64,000 nt of DNA from Lepidurus packardi (GCA_023053545.1 JAKZAN010000005.1:11470001-11534000); one strand, 5' to 3'; counted from the stretch's first letter, positions 1 to 12,300 are shown. A program made the numbers and translations. Notes: generated by a model from the letters alone, not told the origin.

Positions 1-800
1 GCAAACTTAAAGAGGGAGTAAAGTTTAAGTAAAGTTTAAGCACTATTTCATATTGTTGGTGCTAGTGTTACATCGAATTGCATACATAGGATGAATACAT
101 TCGGCAATTACTTTCCCAGATTGTTTCAGTAGAAAAGTGTTCCTGAATTTTAATATAAAAAATTAAACCATAACTAACCTAATTCTTACCTAGATTTAAT
201 CTACCTTAATCACCTAGAGCTTATCTTGTTACATCAAAGCCACCGCAAGGTGGAGCGCATGAGTTTTTGAACAGGGGAATTCCTTCTGCGCTGAAATGGC
301 ATAAGGAAAACTTTAAAACCACAACCACGTCCTCAATTTTAATAAAACTTTTCTTAAATTGGAAATACATTACAAAGTATTCATTTACATAAACATTGCT
401 CTTGCAAAATATATTGTAACGAGTGTAGTCATACAGACACTATAATAATATCTAGAACAAGACAGTTTCCAAATGCCAAAATTTTGCTCTTTTAGCGAAG
501 ATTAAACTTAATAGGGTCTAAAATTGATGAAAGAAAAAAAAAGTAAAAATGTATAGAATAAGTTATAATATATAATAAGTTAGTATATATAATAAGTTAA
601 TGTATAGAATTATTTTTAATAATTATAATAATTATTTATAATAAGTTAATGTATAGTATAAGTTATAAAATGTAATGTAATGTGTGATTATTAAGTTATA
701 TCGAAGCTTCTGCAAGTTTAAATTAAATCGGTGTATATTTCGTTGTTTAAATCCATGGCTTGACAAAAGAGTTTGGAATAAACAAGTCATGAAATTATCG
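1..800. repeat. Duplicated lectin 3' flank (left copy)
   Basis: No gene seen. This stretch matches 7955-8790, the DNA directly downstream of the lectin gene at 7075-7938. Shared landmarks are the run ending in cattcggcaatt, the block around ccaccgcaaggtggagcgca and the block around atatcgaagcttctgcaagt. A lectin gene copy therefore probably lies just left of the window. The left copy has an extra AT-rich stretch at about 560-680; the right copy has about 150 bp of extra sequence at 8290-8450. Confidence 0.75.
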
Positions 801-1209
801 CCGTCCGAATTGCTAGCTTATTAACAAAATTCTTTCTCCCGTCCAGACGATGTCATCTACGTACCGAAGCGCAAAAAACACTTAAAACGAAGTTAGAAAT
901 TTTTATTCGAAAACACCAGGCATGCACTAAAATTTGTCTTTAATCTAAATAATGATTTTTTCCTAAACTTGAAACAGGTTTCTAATATCATTGTCATGAA
1001 TTTGACTTGGATAAATGCTTCTTTATCGGTTTGCAAAATGGGCAGTAGTTTCTAGGTTACCAACTAAGTTCATACGACTTGCAAAACGATGTTCCGCTAG
1101 TAGACTTTCCGTGTAAAGGAACTCTGTAAGTAAAGAAAATCTAGTCCTGAAAGCTTGACAGACTAGAAACTAGCCCTCAAAAGTAAGCTGCGCTGGAGTA
1201 AAGTTTACC

Positions 1210-1437
1210 ATGAAGTCGGCAGATTTGCTGTTTTTAATTACAGCAGTATTCTTTGTTTCAGGTGAAGCTGAAGTTGGTGGTAGATTTGTGGAGTCTGGAA
1301 TCGTTGACAGTTCTACAGAAAGTATTACTACACGTATCCTGAAAAGCATGTTAGAAGAAATTGGGAAACCCCCGTTACAGGCTTTAACGGGCATTTTCCA
1401 CGGAAGTTTCAATGAGAAATCCCCGTTACACGCTTGA
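1210..1437 (+). pseudogene. Orphan C-type lectin first exon
   Basis: This 75-codon frame starts MKSADLLFLITAVFFVSGEA, a signal peptide nearly the same as that of the lectin at 7075. It is followed by a stretch similar to the N-terminal region of the intact lectins (DSSTESI is shared). After about 55 codons the similarity stops in sequence built from CCCCGTTACA repeats, and no CTLD exons follow before the next complete lectin at 1715. The upstream 80 bp match the 5' region of the intact genes, so a promoter was copied along with it. I read it as a truncated duplicate. It could still give a short secreted peptide, or serve as an alternative first exon of the downstream gene. Confidence 0.55.
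1363..1373. promoter_or_regulatory. NF-kB/Rel-like site upstream of lectin A
   Basis: The sequence GGGAAACCCCC fits the Rel-family consensus GGGRNWYYCC. It lies about 350 bp upstream of the lectin start at 1715. A weaker relative (GAGAAATCCCC) lies near 1413. Function is inferred only from the motif and from equivalent sites upstream of the other lectin copies. Confidence 0.35.
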
Positions 1438-1630
1438 GAAGGTTGCAAGATTCTATTTGAGAAGGTCAGCCACGTCGCGAAAACTAGTTTCTCTAGTTTC
1501 CTAAACTTGAAAAAAGTTTCTAACGTCACGGCAGAACTTGGCTTTTTTATCGTTTTGCAAATGCGCAGTATGAGACTATGATTCATGAGACTTTCACAGT
1601 GATGTTCCAGAGGTAGTCTTTACTTGAAAA

Positions 1631-1714
1631 GGAACTGTATAAGTAAAGAAAATTCAGTCCTGAAGGATTGTCAGACTAGTCACTTGAGACAGCTTCGCTG
1701 GAGTAAAGTGAACC
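1631..1714 (+). promoter_or_regulatory. Conserved lectin core promoter / 5' leader
   Basis: This ~80-bp block is conserved in front of all three intact lectins and the orphan exon. It contains TCAGT at 1654-1658, the arthropod initiator consensus, which would place transcription start about 60 bp before the ATG. A TATAAG lies at 1638, too close to be a standard TATA box for that start. Confidence 0.4.
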
Positions 1715-2615
1715 ATGAAGCTGCCAGATTTGCTGTTTTTAATTGCAGCAGTGTGCTTTGCTTCAACTAAAGCTGCAGTTGATAATACATATGTGGAGTC
1801 CGAATCGGGTGACAGTTCGACAGAAAGTATCCTGGAAACCATTTTAGACGAACTTCGTCAAGTACGCGCTATCCTGGATCAACAAAGTCAAAATTTAAGC
1901 GCTGACAGGTATTTCAAGGTAAATAATACAGTCATGTTTTAATAAAATATAGAAAAAAACTTTAAAATGCAATATCATCTTCCAAACTGATTAAACGTTC
2001 AAATAATTTCTTATATGAACTTGTAAAAAGACTTTCAAAATGTAATCCGCTGCCAACACTGCCCAAAAGCAATACCACGTATTTACTTTGTGAAACTGAA
2101 GTAAGTATAACATTTTAAATCAATATTTACATAAGTTATAATCCTTTTTTGAGCAGTTAAATTGGCATTTGGCTAACAAGTATTGTAAAAGTTATGGAAT
2201 GAACCTTGCTATTGTAGACAACGAGATGATTTTCACGAGCATTGTTCAACACTTGGTTGATTTTGCTAAGGAACGAGGTAAGAAAGTTACACTCACTTTC
2301 ATTCATTAAAGACTATCTGGGGACTATACTTGTAACCTCTTCCACAATATATTCACAGGATTACAAGGTAACATTGGGTACTGGATTGGCGGAACTGATC
2401 TTGGAAACAATGGCGACTGGTACTGGAAATCCACCGGACAACTCCTAATATGGCAGAAATGGCATTCAGAACAACCTGACAATTCAGATGGAAATGAAAA
2501 CTGTTTGGAAATGAGGGCATTGACCAGACAGAGTGTATCGTTCAATCCATTACTCCCTTACGCCTTTAATGACCAACGATGCGAAACGAAACGCCGTTTT
2601 ATTTGTGAACTTTAG
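1715..2615 (+). CDS. Secreted C-type lectin A
   Basis: Predicted 213-residue secreted lectin from exons 1715-1908, 2031-2100, 2157-2277 and 2359-2615; all junctions are GT-AG and phases agree. Residues 1-20 (MKLPDLLFLIAAVCFASTKA) form a signal peptide, followed by a short helical stretch (ILDELRQVRAILDQQ) that could form a coiled-coil stalk, then one C-type lectin domain. The domain has the WIGG core, four conserved cysteines (in KYC, ENC, QRC, FIC) and a QPD triplet at about residues 167-169, the form linked to galactose-type binding in this family. The usual WND triplet is FND here. Expected role is extracellular sugar binding, probably in immunity. It is almost identical to lectin C at 13401, so the duplication is recent. 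The start is the only ATG giving a signal peptide and is shared by the copies. Confidence 0.82.
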
Positions 2616-4431
2616 TAAACATATAATGGATCGCATTGCTACCCATAGCAATCACTATTTCGATGCTATGCCAAAACGGTATTTAGAATGAATAAATTTA
2701 GTTATTGCATCGCAGGATGATGGTAAGAAAAATTTGCATTTGTTGGTAAAAAAAAAATTGTTGGTATTGTTACGGATCAAATTAATGTCCTTAACAAGTG
2801 CTTCAGGTAAAATGTGACACTATCAAGTCAACTGGCTTAGTGGAAAGATGATGTATTGATGTTCGTTTTGGACTCTTTTGAACTGTCTTAAACATGGGGT
2901 ATATATAGTCGAAAAGTTCAGTCGTATAGCTAACGTCAGAAGTGATGATTCTCCGAAAGATCAGCTAATGTCTTAGTCTCATGGTTCTTGATGACAATAA
3001 GGAATGCAAAGGTCAAATCACAGTGTAGGTCTCGTCAATTAACCGTATACAGAGTCATGGGTCAAGGTTCAAACAAAAAGTCTTCTGTCCTTCCGGTCAA
3101 TCCGGAACAAGAACACTACAAAAAACCTCAACGTCAACCCGCACTACTAAGGGAAATACAATATTAATTTTAAAATGTGGAAACAAATCGAGAAACGAAC
3201 TTGCCAGATCATATGGATCCGAAGTTTGTATCGGAGGGCACAGCGCCACTTAAAGATGGAGTAAAGTTTCAAAATGAAAAAAAGAAACTGTTTTAGAACA
3301 GGTAAAATTAGGTGTTTTGACTGAAAAACCCCTATGTCAGTTATGCATATTAACTGATTAACTAATTATTTATCGGAATAGGTTCCAACAATTTCCTCAC
3401 GACTTCTTCTTAGCGCCATGACTTGCGGACTCCGCTGTAGGCCATACAGCAAGCATTACCAGTATAGTCCGAACCGCCTAAGGCGGTCAGGGGAAGATCA
3501 GCCTTTCTGGAATAACATTACTTAGCGGAAGTCCTCCAGAAGGGATTCCTATGAAGCCCCTTAAAGAGACCGCCTCAGTCTCTTCTTCTTCAACTGAAAC
3601 TATTGATGCCACCATGACTCCAAACCCAAATGCAAAGCAAACGGGGTGAGAGCTGACGCCGTTATCTTTTAGCAAGTCTCGCTAACGTAATTGACACGAT
3701 GGAGGTGAAGCCTTGACTGTCTGTCGCTTGGTTGCTTTAAATGGTCAGAAGTAGTCGATTATGTGCCCGTTAGATGGCACAGTTTTGTCTAAAAACAGTC
3801 CAACAACAGCTTGGTTGCTTTCGGCTTGTATCACGTTGCTAAGGTGTCTCGATATTAGAAAAGTTATTAAAAGAAAATTTTCTTAAAAGATAAGTTCTTA
3901 GGCATCATTAACATAGGGTTCTTCAGCCAGAACACTTAATTTACTCTGTTCTATAACAATATTTTTCATTTTGAAACCTTGGCTCACCTTTTTAAGGCAG
4001 CCTAGAGACACATGTGGCTGGGGTGCGGACGTGACATATGCAACATAACAAAACGGTTCGATAACTATGCATTGCAAAGGTTAAGAAAGGATGAGGTTTC
4101 CCTTCCGATAATCATTCAACAACTTTACGTGAGGCTTTGGTAGGAGCTAGCAACAAGCAGGAGTGTCAAGTTCCTTCAAAGAGTACTAAATTCCGCGGAC
4201 TGTCCCTAGTACATCGTAACGTAAAAACAACCGTGCCCTGGCACACGATCCATAATGAATGTGTGGAACAGGTTAGGACACCAGTATCGGTATCTTACCC
4301 TAAGCTTTCCCCTCATTCTACCAGTAACTGCTGTCTGAAGCAGTTCGTCATCTGACTGATTCCTAGTCACATCCTATACTCCTGTTCATAGTTAGGACGG
4401 CCAAAGCTTTTCTGTTTGTAAAAGTATTGAG
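2616..4431. other. Gene-free stretch between lectin A and the PAN/FReD gene
   Basis: No coding region supported. It contains a short palindrome (CCGCCTAAGGCGG near 3475) and, near 3255, the phrase gatggagtaaagttt, which resembles the leader region of the lectins and may be a scrap of another copy. The short open frames here show no family resemblance. Confidence 0.5.
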
Positions 4432-5690
4432 ATGAAATTTCTGGAGATTCAGACACTTCTATGGGTGATAGTCCTGAATTCCGTCCGTAATTCCAAGGCG
4501 GACTGGACAGCTTTGGGTACTAGCCAATACTACTACATCAATTATAAACTGGTACTCGAAAGCGAAAACCCCTTCAAGCCGCAATACTTCACCAAAGGTA
4601 TTAGAGTTTGACAGGCTTATTCTCTTAGAGCAAGTAGGCTCAAGTTACTAAATTCTTCCCGACTGGCTTTATTTTAAGTAGAATCTTCGGTGGGTACCGT
4701 TAGAATTTTCTGTAGCACTCTCTGTGCATCTAATGTCAGTTGTTTGGCCTTCAACGTGTACTCAACGGGTACCCACCAAGTCTGTGAACTACTGCACGAG
4801 AACTTCTGCTCCCAGAGTGAAAGAATAGCGCTCCAAGCGTGGCCTGGAGGAACCGTATGGGATAAACTGGGATCGGGAGTAAACACGACTTGTATTGATA
4901 GACGATTATCGAATATCTCAGTGGGTTCCTGTGAAATAATACGCTCTGGATGTCAAGGTGCTTGGCCTGCTTGCGATAACTGCGTGCAAAGCTGCAGTAA
5001 TTGCAAAACAGTCTACAATAAATCTGGTAAAAATACGTATGTAAAAATATTAAAATTATTTATTAAAATATTCACTTAAAACCAGAAATAAATCTTAATA
5101 CGGTTCATATATAATAAACTTTCTCTTACCGTGAATTAGGCCACTTTGCCTGTACTTTGTGGCCAGAAGGTCCTTATGGGAAACCTATATATGCTTTTTG
5201 CGACAATTCTGCCACCATTGTGATTAAAAGAAGAGTCGATGTTTGGTCTGGTAAGGTTTTGTCACGCTACTTCATGCCTTTTGAAGACATGTATCGTCTC
5301 TGCAAGCTTGAAGTTTACAATTCCTTTATTTTGAGCTTCAAGACAGCTGGTGGTAGCAATTACACTGCCAAGTACAAGAACTTCTTCATCCACTCGAACG
5401 GCACCTTACAGAACATGACATACGTGTCTGGCAACGGGGATGGGTTTCGAGTAGGAAGCAATCCACTCAAACCCGTCACTTTTACATGGGTTTCTACTCG
5501 TTCTCTCTGCGGCTCATTTTGGCTGTTGGACACGTCAGCGGTGGATTGTCCTGGTGGAGATGTCAACATGTTCGGATATATCAACGTTAAGCCGTCGAAC
5601 TTCCTTGAGAAACGAACAGGCATTCGTTGGCCTAAAATTACAGCAGACAACAAACTAGCGGTTTCTACAGAGACCAAGTTTGACATTTAA
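4432..5690 (+). CDS. Secreted PAN/Apple-like plus fibrinogen-like protein
   Basis: Three exons (4432-4597, 4679-5026, 5140-5690) join in phase to a protein of about 354 residues. Residues 1-23 look like a signal peptide (MKFLEIQTLLWVIVLNSV start). A cysteine-containing region at about 40-125, with the CLAFNVYSTGTHQVCELL pattern, resembles a PAN/Apple module. A cysteine-rich linker follows (CDNCVQSCSNCKTVY). The C-terminal part opens like a fibrinogen-related domain (NCKTVY...WPEGPYGKPIYAFCD, then IKRRVD). The rest of that domain is strongly diverged and I cannot find the standard calcium-binding loop. Family members are secreted recognition proteins. It sits inside the lectin cluster, which suggests a defence or recognition role. 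Assignment of the exon order is firm; assignment of the N-terminal module as PAN is moderate. Confidence 0.7.
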
Positions 5691-6305
5691 AACACCCGTA
5701 TAGTTTGCTTGTTTCAGCCAAGATACCCCGTTTTACTTGATGTTATTTCATTGAATAGCACCCAAATGTTTCCAATTGCTTCTTGCTATATATTGCTACT
5801 AAAAAACTTGATATTTGCCTGAAATTTTACCTAGTCAATACAAGTACAAAAGTAAGCACCTATGTATAGCCATCAACAATACAAATAAATTTAGGTTACG
5901 TCACTGACTGTTCTATTTCTTGTTCTCCAACGGTCATTTCCTGCAGCAATATTTCTTGGATTATTTTGCATGATCATATGAGCAATGATGAGATGTCACA
6001 GAAAACGACTTTTCAAATACTTTCTTCCGAAAGAAAAGTACTGGTTGACATCAATATACCAGGTGGATGTTTCATTGACGTAAATCAAACATTCCCTCAT
6101 GGATTGCCAAACAAGGCACTGACAAGGATAAAATCTCGTTTTTTAAGAATGAAAATAACTTCAAATTCTTTGGCCACGACAAAGTCTCATTCACAATCAA
6201 AGACATCCAAACTGGCTTATTGGACTTCAGGCTTATTGCCAAAACAACCATGACTTTTCCTTAATTTGTTTTTGACCTTTAGGCGTGCGTTCCATGACTT
6301 TTCAC

Positions 6306-6316
6306 GGGAAATCCCC
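6306..6316. promoter_or_regulatory. NF-kB/Rel-like site upstream of lectin B
   Basis: GGGAAATCCCC is a perfect match to the symmetric Rel consensus. It lies about 770 bp before the lectin B start and inside the same CCCCGTTACA context as the sites of the other copies. Function is inferred. Confidence 0.35.
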
Positions 6317-6989
6317 GTTACAGGATTGGAAGTTCTACGTCCAAGTAGAGGTCAAGTCTGTAGAGAACACTGCATTAAAATAGTATCAAGTGCCAACAGG
6401 TTTTGTAATCCCTTTCTTTTCAAATGCCGCAAGTTAAGCCATTGCCATCTTTCATGCAAATTTGAAATGTACGCTGAAAATATTCACGTACACAAACAAT
6501 GCTATCACAAATGTACATTTCTTCTGAAATGTTGCTGCGTATACGTATAGCGGTTATAATTTTTTTATTTCATACCACCTTCGTAATTATAGCCTTTCCT
6601 TGGAAGTCCATAAAGCGAGACCTTACTAAACAGTAAGCTTTAACACATCTAAACGTTGAATACGGTTAAAAAACGGCTAGACAATATTTTGAAGCGCCTA
6701 GCTGTGCGTCGAACGCTTTGTTAGCTAATTAGCCAGATCATTTCTCGTGTATACATAGAAAATCACCGTTAACAGGCTTGGAAAAGAACGTTAACATGAG
6801 GTAATCGAGTTTCTTTCGAGGTCAGCTACTTCACTAAAACTAGTTTCACTAGTTATCTAAACTTGAAACAAGTTTGTAACATCACGGCAGAACTTGGCTT
6901 GTTTATCGCTTTTGCAAATACACAGTATGAGACTGTGATTCATGAGACTTGCACAGTTATGTTCCACGAGTAGTCTTTCCTTGAAAGGA

Positions 6990-7074
6990 ACTGCATAAGT
7001 AAAGAAAATTCAGTCCTGAAGAATTGTCAGACTAGAAACTTGTCACTTAGGAGTAAGCTGAAGTAAAGTGAACC
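6990..7074 (+). promoter_or_regulatory. Conserved lectin core promoter / 5' leader (copy B)
   Basis: Same block as at 1631-1714, with initiator-like TCAGT at 7010-7014 and the leader ending gtaaagtgaacc before the ATG. Confidence 0.4.
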
Positions 7075-7938
7075 ATGAAGTCGGCAGATTTGCTGCTTTT
7101 AAGTGTGGCAGTGCTCTTTGCTTCAATTGAAGCAAAGGAAGACCGTAGATTTCTGAATTCTGGAACACAAATACACACAACCTTGGATCCGCGAAGTGAA
7201 ACTTTAAACACTGACAGGTATTACAAGTTAAATAAAACAGTCATGTTTAAATTAAATATATAAAAAATCTTTTAAATACAATATCATATTTCAAATTAAT
7301 TAAACGTTCGAATAAATTTTTCCATGAAATTCGAAAAAGAGCTGCGTTTCGAAAAAACTCCTCACAATGTATTACACTTCCAACACGGCTTCCCAATAAC
7401 AATACCACGTATTTCCTTTGTGAAACTGAAGTAAGCTTGATATTTAAACGACTAGTTTACGTAAGTTATAATCTTTGTTTGAGCAGATAAATTGGCATTT
7501 GGCTGACAAGTATTGTAAAAATCTTGGAATGAACCTTGCTGTTGTAGACAGCGAGATTATTTTCAGGAGCCTTGTTGGTGAACTGTCTGATTATGCAGAC
7601 CAACGAAGTAATAAAGTTAAAATCACTTATTAAAGACTGTTATTGACATTTGTAATCTCTTCCGCAATATATTCACAGAACTCACCGGTAACATTGGGTT
7701 CTGGATTGGTGGAACTGATCTTGGAAACAATGGCGATTGGTACTGGGAACCCAACGGACAACTCCTTGTATGGCAGAAATGGCTTACCGACCAACCTGAC
7801 AATGCTGGTGGAAATGAAAACTGTTTGGAAATTAGGAAGTTTCCCAATGGTCATCATCTTTTCGATCGGTCCCTCCCTTATGCCTTCAACGACAACAAAT
7901 GCACATATAAACGCCGTTTTGTTTGTGAATTAAACTAA
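7075..7938 (+). CDS. Secreted C-type lectin B
   Basis: Predicted 204-residue lectin from exons 7075-7217, 7340-7430, 7487-7607 and 7679-7938. Signal peptide MKSADLLLLSVAVLFASIEA, a shortened stalk, then a C-type lectin domain with WIGG, QPD and FND triplets and the four domain cysteines. It is the most diverged of the three copies: the region between the stalk and the domain is longer because exon 2 has 21 more bases, and the C-terminal loop differs (RKFPNGHHLFDRSLPYAF). Donor after exon 3 is GTAATA rather than the GTAAGA of the other copies. Same exon phases as lectins A and C, so it is a paralogue from an older duplication. Expected to be a secreted sugar-binding protein. Confidence 0.8.
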
Positions 7939-7954
7939 ACATATAACGGATCGC

Positions 7955-8790
7955 ATGTCTACACCTAGCAATCACTATTTCATACTGTTGGTGCTAGTGC
8001 TACATCGAATGGCATACATAGAATGAATACATTCGGCAATTGCTTCCCCAGATTGTTTCAGTAGAAAAGTGTTCCTGAATTTTAATATAAACCAACTTAA
8101 ACCATACCTAACCTAATTCTTACCTAGATTTAACCTACCTTAATCCCGTAGAGCTTATCTTGTTACATCAAAGCCACCGCAAGGTGGAGCGCAGGAATTT
8201 TTGCATGAGTTTAAAGGGGAATTCCTTCTGCTCTGAAATGGCAAAAGGAAAACTTTAGAACCACAAACCACCCCCTCCATTTTAATACAATTTTTCTTAC
8301 AAATAAATTTGCCAAGAAATTTTGCGAAGTGTTTCGTATTTCTGACCTAAAGTTGCTCCTGCGTTCCCCATGCTATCCCATTCTATAAAGGATTTTTTAT
8401 TTCTCTTCTTACAAGCTCTTGACATTTCTAAAATAAATTTGGAAATACACTGAAAAATATTCACTTCTATAAACAATGCTCTTGCAAAATATATTGTAAC
8501 GAGTGTAGTCATACAGACACTATAATAATATCTAGAACAAGACAGTTTCCAAATGCCAAAATTTTGCTCTTTTTGCGAAGATTAAACTTAATAGGCTCTA
8601 AAATTGCTGAAGAAAAAAAAAGTAAAAATGTATAAACTGTAAAATGTAATGTCATGTGTAATTATTAAGTGATATCGAAGCTTCTGCAAGTTTCCATTAA
8701 GTCGGTGTATATTTCGTAGTTTAAATCCATGGCTTGACAAAAGAATTTGGAATAAAAAAGCCATGAAATTATCGCCACGGAAAATTATTA
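7955..8790. repeat. Duplicated lectin 3' flank (right copy)
   Basis: Matches positions 1-800 of the window over most of its length. Together with the matching upstream regions this shows that whole lectin units, not just coding exons, were duplicated. Confidence 0.75.
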
Positions 8791-8953
8791 CCTACTTAAT
8801 CCATGTAATACGAGGACACGGGCTAGCAGCGGAGAAACCTATCATCTGATCCGAGGGCATAGACTAGCCATGCATAAATCAACCATGGAAAGTGTTTGTC
8901 AAAGAAAAGTGTGTGTCGTTCCATATCCCTAAACATGGACTACAATGGAACTC

Positions 8954-9140
8954 TGTAGTGCCCCGCAGTTCGTAGATCGAACTTAGCGATCACATGATTA
9001 TGTAACCGATCGCGGTTAGCGATCAGACACATGTTAGACTGGCAAGTCCTCTCCACCGCACGACAGCAAGTCTCTGCATTTGTTTACAATTATCTTGTCC
9101 ATCCGTTTGTATCAATTTGATAACAGTGGCGCGCACTACA
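8954..9140 (+). repeat. Left LTR (187 bp)
   Basis: TGTAGTG start and CACTACA end form a 7-bp terminal inverted repeat. No base difference from the right LTR was found on reading. Confidence 0.92.
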
Positions 9141-9141
9141 T

Positions 9142-9158
9142 TGGCGACGAGGATGGGA
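9142..9158 (+). promoter_or_regulatory. Primer-binding site, probably tRNA-Ser(GCT)
   Basis: TGGCGACGAGGATGGGA starts two bases after the LTR and is complementary to what I recall as the 3' end of arthropod tRNA-Ser(GCT) including CCA (about 17 matches). The first downstream ATG (9153) overlaps this site, the usual place for a gag start in related elements. Confidence 0.65.
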
Positions 9159-9309
9159 CTCAGACGACGAGTCCGAAAGCGAACAACACGTTCTCAGAGT
9201 CCATCAACAAGTCTATCAACAAGACGAAGATGATTCGGACGACGAATCCGAGGAGGAGTTACGCGTCCTAGGGGTCCATCAACACGTATCAAGGAAACCC
9301 GAGTTTTCC

Positions 9310-12300
9310 GTGAACATCAACGGGCACCCAGTCATCGCCATAGCGGACACCGGGGCGTCGGCCAACATTGTCGACAAGGCAACCTACAGCAACGTAGGAA
9401 GTCCGGCACTTCAAGCAACAGCGACCAAAATCTTTGGGTTTGATTCGGACAAACCGCTCAGCATTCTAGGAACATTTCGGGCACCGACAATTTTCGAACG
9501 TCGCAAACTACTCGCGAAGTTCTACGTGTTGGATGGCAACGCAGGCAATCTCATTCGCTGCAAAACGGCCGAAGCCCTCGGTATGGTCAAGCTAGCAAAG
9601 TCGGTTTCAAGAGCCAACCCAGAGTCCCTAACCAAAGAACGGCTCATACAGAAGTACCCGAACATATTCGGAGGAATTGGCCGGCTGAAGAACTTCTCGG
9701 TAAAGCTGCACATCGACAAAGAAGTCAAGCCAATCGCGCTGCCGCACAGGAGGGTACCGTTCCACCTGAGACAGAAGGTAGAAGAGGAACTGGACCAACT
9801 GGAGAAGGCAGACATCATCGAGCGAGTCGAAGGGCCAACGCCATGGGTGTCGCCTATAGTGGTAGCGCCGAAGCCACATGACCCAAGCAAGGTTCGTATC
9901 TGCGTGGATATGAAAGCACCGAACGCCGCCATCAAACGGGAGCGCCACATCACACCGACGCTCGACGACATTGTCGCGGACCTAACAGGGTCGACTGTAT
10001 TTTCGAAGCTAGACCTTACTCATGGTTACCACCAGCTGGATCTGGACAAGGAAAGCCGCTTTATCACAACATTCTCGACGCACAAAGGTCTGTTTCGGTA
10101 TAAACGACTCTTCTTCGGAGTGAACGCCGCCGCCGAGATCTTCCAGAAAACCATTCAAGATTCTCTCAACGGGCTCAGCGGAGTGTTGAACGTCAGCGAT
10201 GACATCCTCGTCCACGGCGAAACGCAGGCCGAACACGATGTCAGGCTACATGCAGTCCTCAAAAGGCTCAACAAGCTTAACCTCACAGTCAACTGGGGTA
10301 AATGCAAGTTCAGCCAACCCGAGGTAACATTCTTTGGTTTCGTCTTCTCAGGAAGCGGACTGCGAGCGGACCCCAAGAAGGTAGACGCCATTAAAGAGCT
10401 GCAGCCGCCGAAGAATCAAGCCGAAGTAAGAAGCCTGTTGGGGATGACCAACTACGTGGCGAGATTCATTCCTCAGTATTCCACGGTAACGGCACCCCTC
10501 AGACTGCTACTGAAGAAGGACGCAACCTTCACGTGGACGACGGAACACCAGAAAGCACTGAAGATGCTGAAGAACGCCCTGATGGAACACCCAACACTAC
10601 AGTATTTCAACCCCGCCCTCGAGTCCACTCTGATCGTCGACGCGAGCCCTGTTGGTCTTGGCGCCATATTAACACAGCAAGATGGCACCGCCGAGAAGAT
10701 CGTCGCATACGGCAGCAGATCCCTCACACCAACAGAAGCAAAGTACTCCCAGTTGGAACGGGAGGCACTAGCCATCGCCTGGGGCTGCGCACACTTTCGC
10801 CTATACATCCTAGGCAAACCAATCACGGTCAAAACGGACCACAAGCCCCTCGTATCAATCTTCAACAACGCGTCATCACACACAAATCCGAGGTTGGAAA
10901 GATGGCTTATGAAGCTACAGTCATTCGACGTCGTCGTACGTCACATATCTGGATCAACCAACCCGGCAGATTATCTATCGCGCCATCCTAACGCAGAAGC
11001 CTCGAAACAGGAGCACTACGCGACGGAACACTTCGTGAGCGCCCTCATCCAACTCAACGCGCCGAGAGCCATACCACTTGAGGAGATCCAGCAAGCCACT
11101 CAAGAGGACGAAGAGCTGCAAGAAGTCCTGAGGAACCTCAAGACTGGAAAGTGGAACCAGCGCACCGAAGATTTGGCAACATACTGGAAGTGCCGTACCG
11201 AGCTAACCAGCACCGAGGACGGCAAGATCCTCCTGAAAGCTGGAAAGGTCTGCATCCCAGCCAGACTCCAACGACGTCTCATTGAGATCGCGCACGAGGC
11301 GCATCTAGGGATGGTAAAGACGAAACAAATCCTAAGGGACAAGGTGTGGTTCCCAAAGCTGGGCAAGATGGTCGAAAGAACCGTCGAAAATTGCATCCCG
11401 TGTCAGCTATGCATAGATAAGACCCAGCGCCAACCGGTAATCCCCTCCCCGATGCCAGACGCACCGTGGGAACAAGTCAGCGCCGATTTTTACAGCTTAC
11501 CGAACGGTGAGAAGCTTCTCGTGGTCATTGACACATTGTCCAGATTCCCTGAAGTCATCCACATGGGGACAACGACGGCCGCAGCAACCATCAAAGCACT
11601 TAGAGACATTTTCGCCCGATACGGCATCCCAAACACCCTGAAGTCGGACAATGGACCCCCCTTCACCAGCACCGAGTTTAAAACCTTCATGGACGAGCTG
11701 AACACCCATCACCGGAAAGTAACTCCACTATGGCCAGCGGCAAATGGAGAAGTTGAAAGATTTATGCGGGTGATTAACAAGACGGTGAGAACTGCAGCAG
11801 CAGAGAGGAAAAACTGGAAGGAACAACTACCAGCACTTCTACTGGCCTACCGCACCACCCCGCACAGCACTACCGGAGTACCACCAGCGACGCTCATGTT
11901 TGGAAGGAACATCAAGAACAAAGTCCCGGAGCTGCCAGTCAACGAGAACAACGCGCTCGTTGTAAAGGCGAAGGCGAACGACAAAGAAGCTAAGAAGAAA
12001 ATGAAACGGAACGCGGACCGTCACAACAGAGCAAAACCAACAACGTTCAAGCCTGGCGAGAAGATACTTCTCAAGAAGGACTCCAAGCTGCGGAACAAGG
12101 CAGAACCCCTCTTTGAGAAAGAAGATTACACCGTAACCAACGTGAAAGGATCGATGGTAACCGCGACGAACAAGAAGGGCAACGTCGTGACAAGAAACAT
12201 CTCGTACTTCCAGCCACTTCGCATCGACAATCATAGCCCCGAAGAAGGAAAGCCAAGCGCAAGTAACCGCAAGCAAGAATCGTCCCCGAAGTCAGAGAGG

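Larger units (their letters stand above)
5691..7074. other. Intergenic DNA with a vestigial exon-like stretch
   Basis: No complete gene. At about 6085-6255 one frame reads sensibly (FFGHDKVSFTIKDIQTG) and ends in a stop; a degraded copy of the same DNA occurs near 14980-15100. It may be the last exon of a decayed or unrecognised gene. The remainder carries CCCCGTTACA repeats and, from about 6790, the duplicated lectin upstream region. Confidence 0.4.

Noticed and set aside
1638..1643. TATAAG as a TATA box for lectin A
   Set aside because: It lies only 18 bp before the likely initiator and is CATAAG in lectin B.
1920..1936. Second donor (AAG|GTAAAT) after lectin A exon 1
   Set aside because: Lectin C lacks this GT, and the phase of exon 2 fits only the donor at CAG|GTATTT in all three copies.
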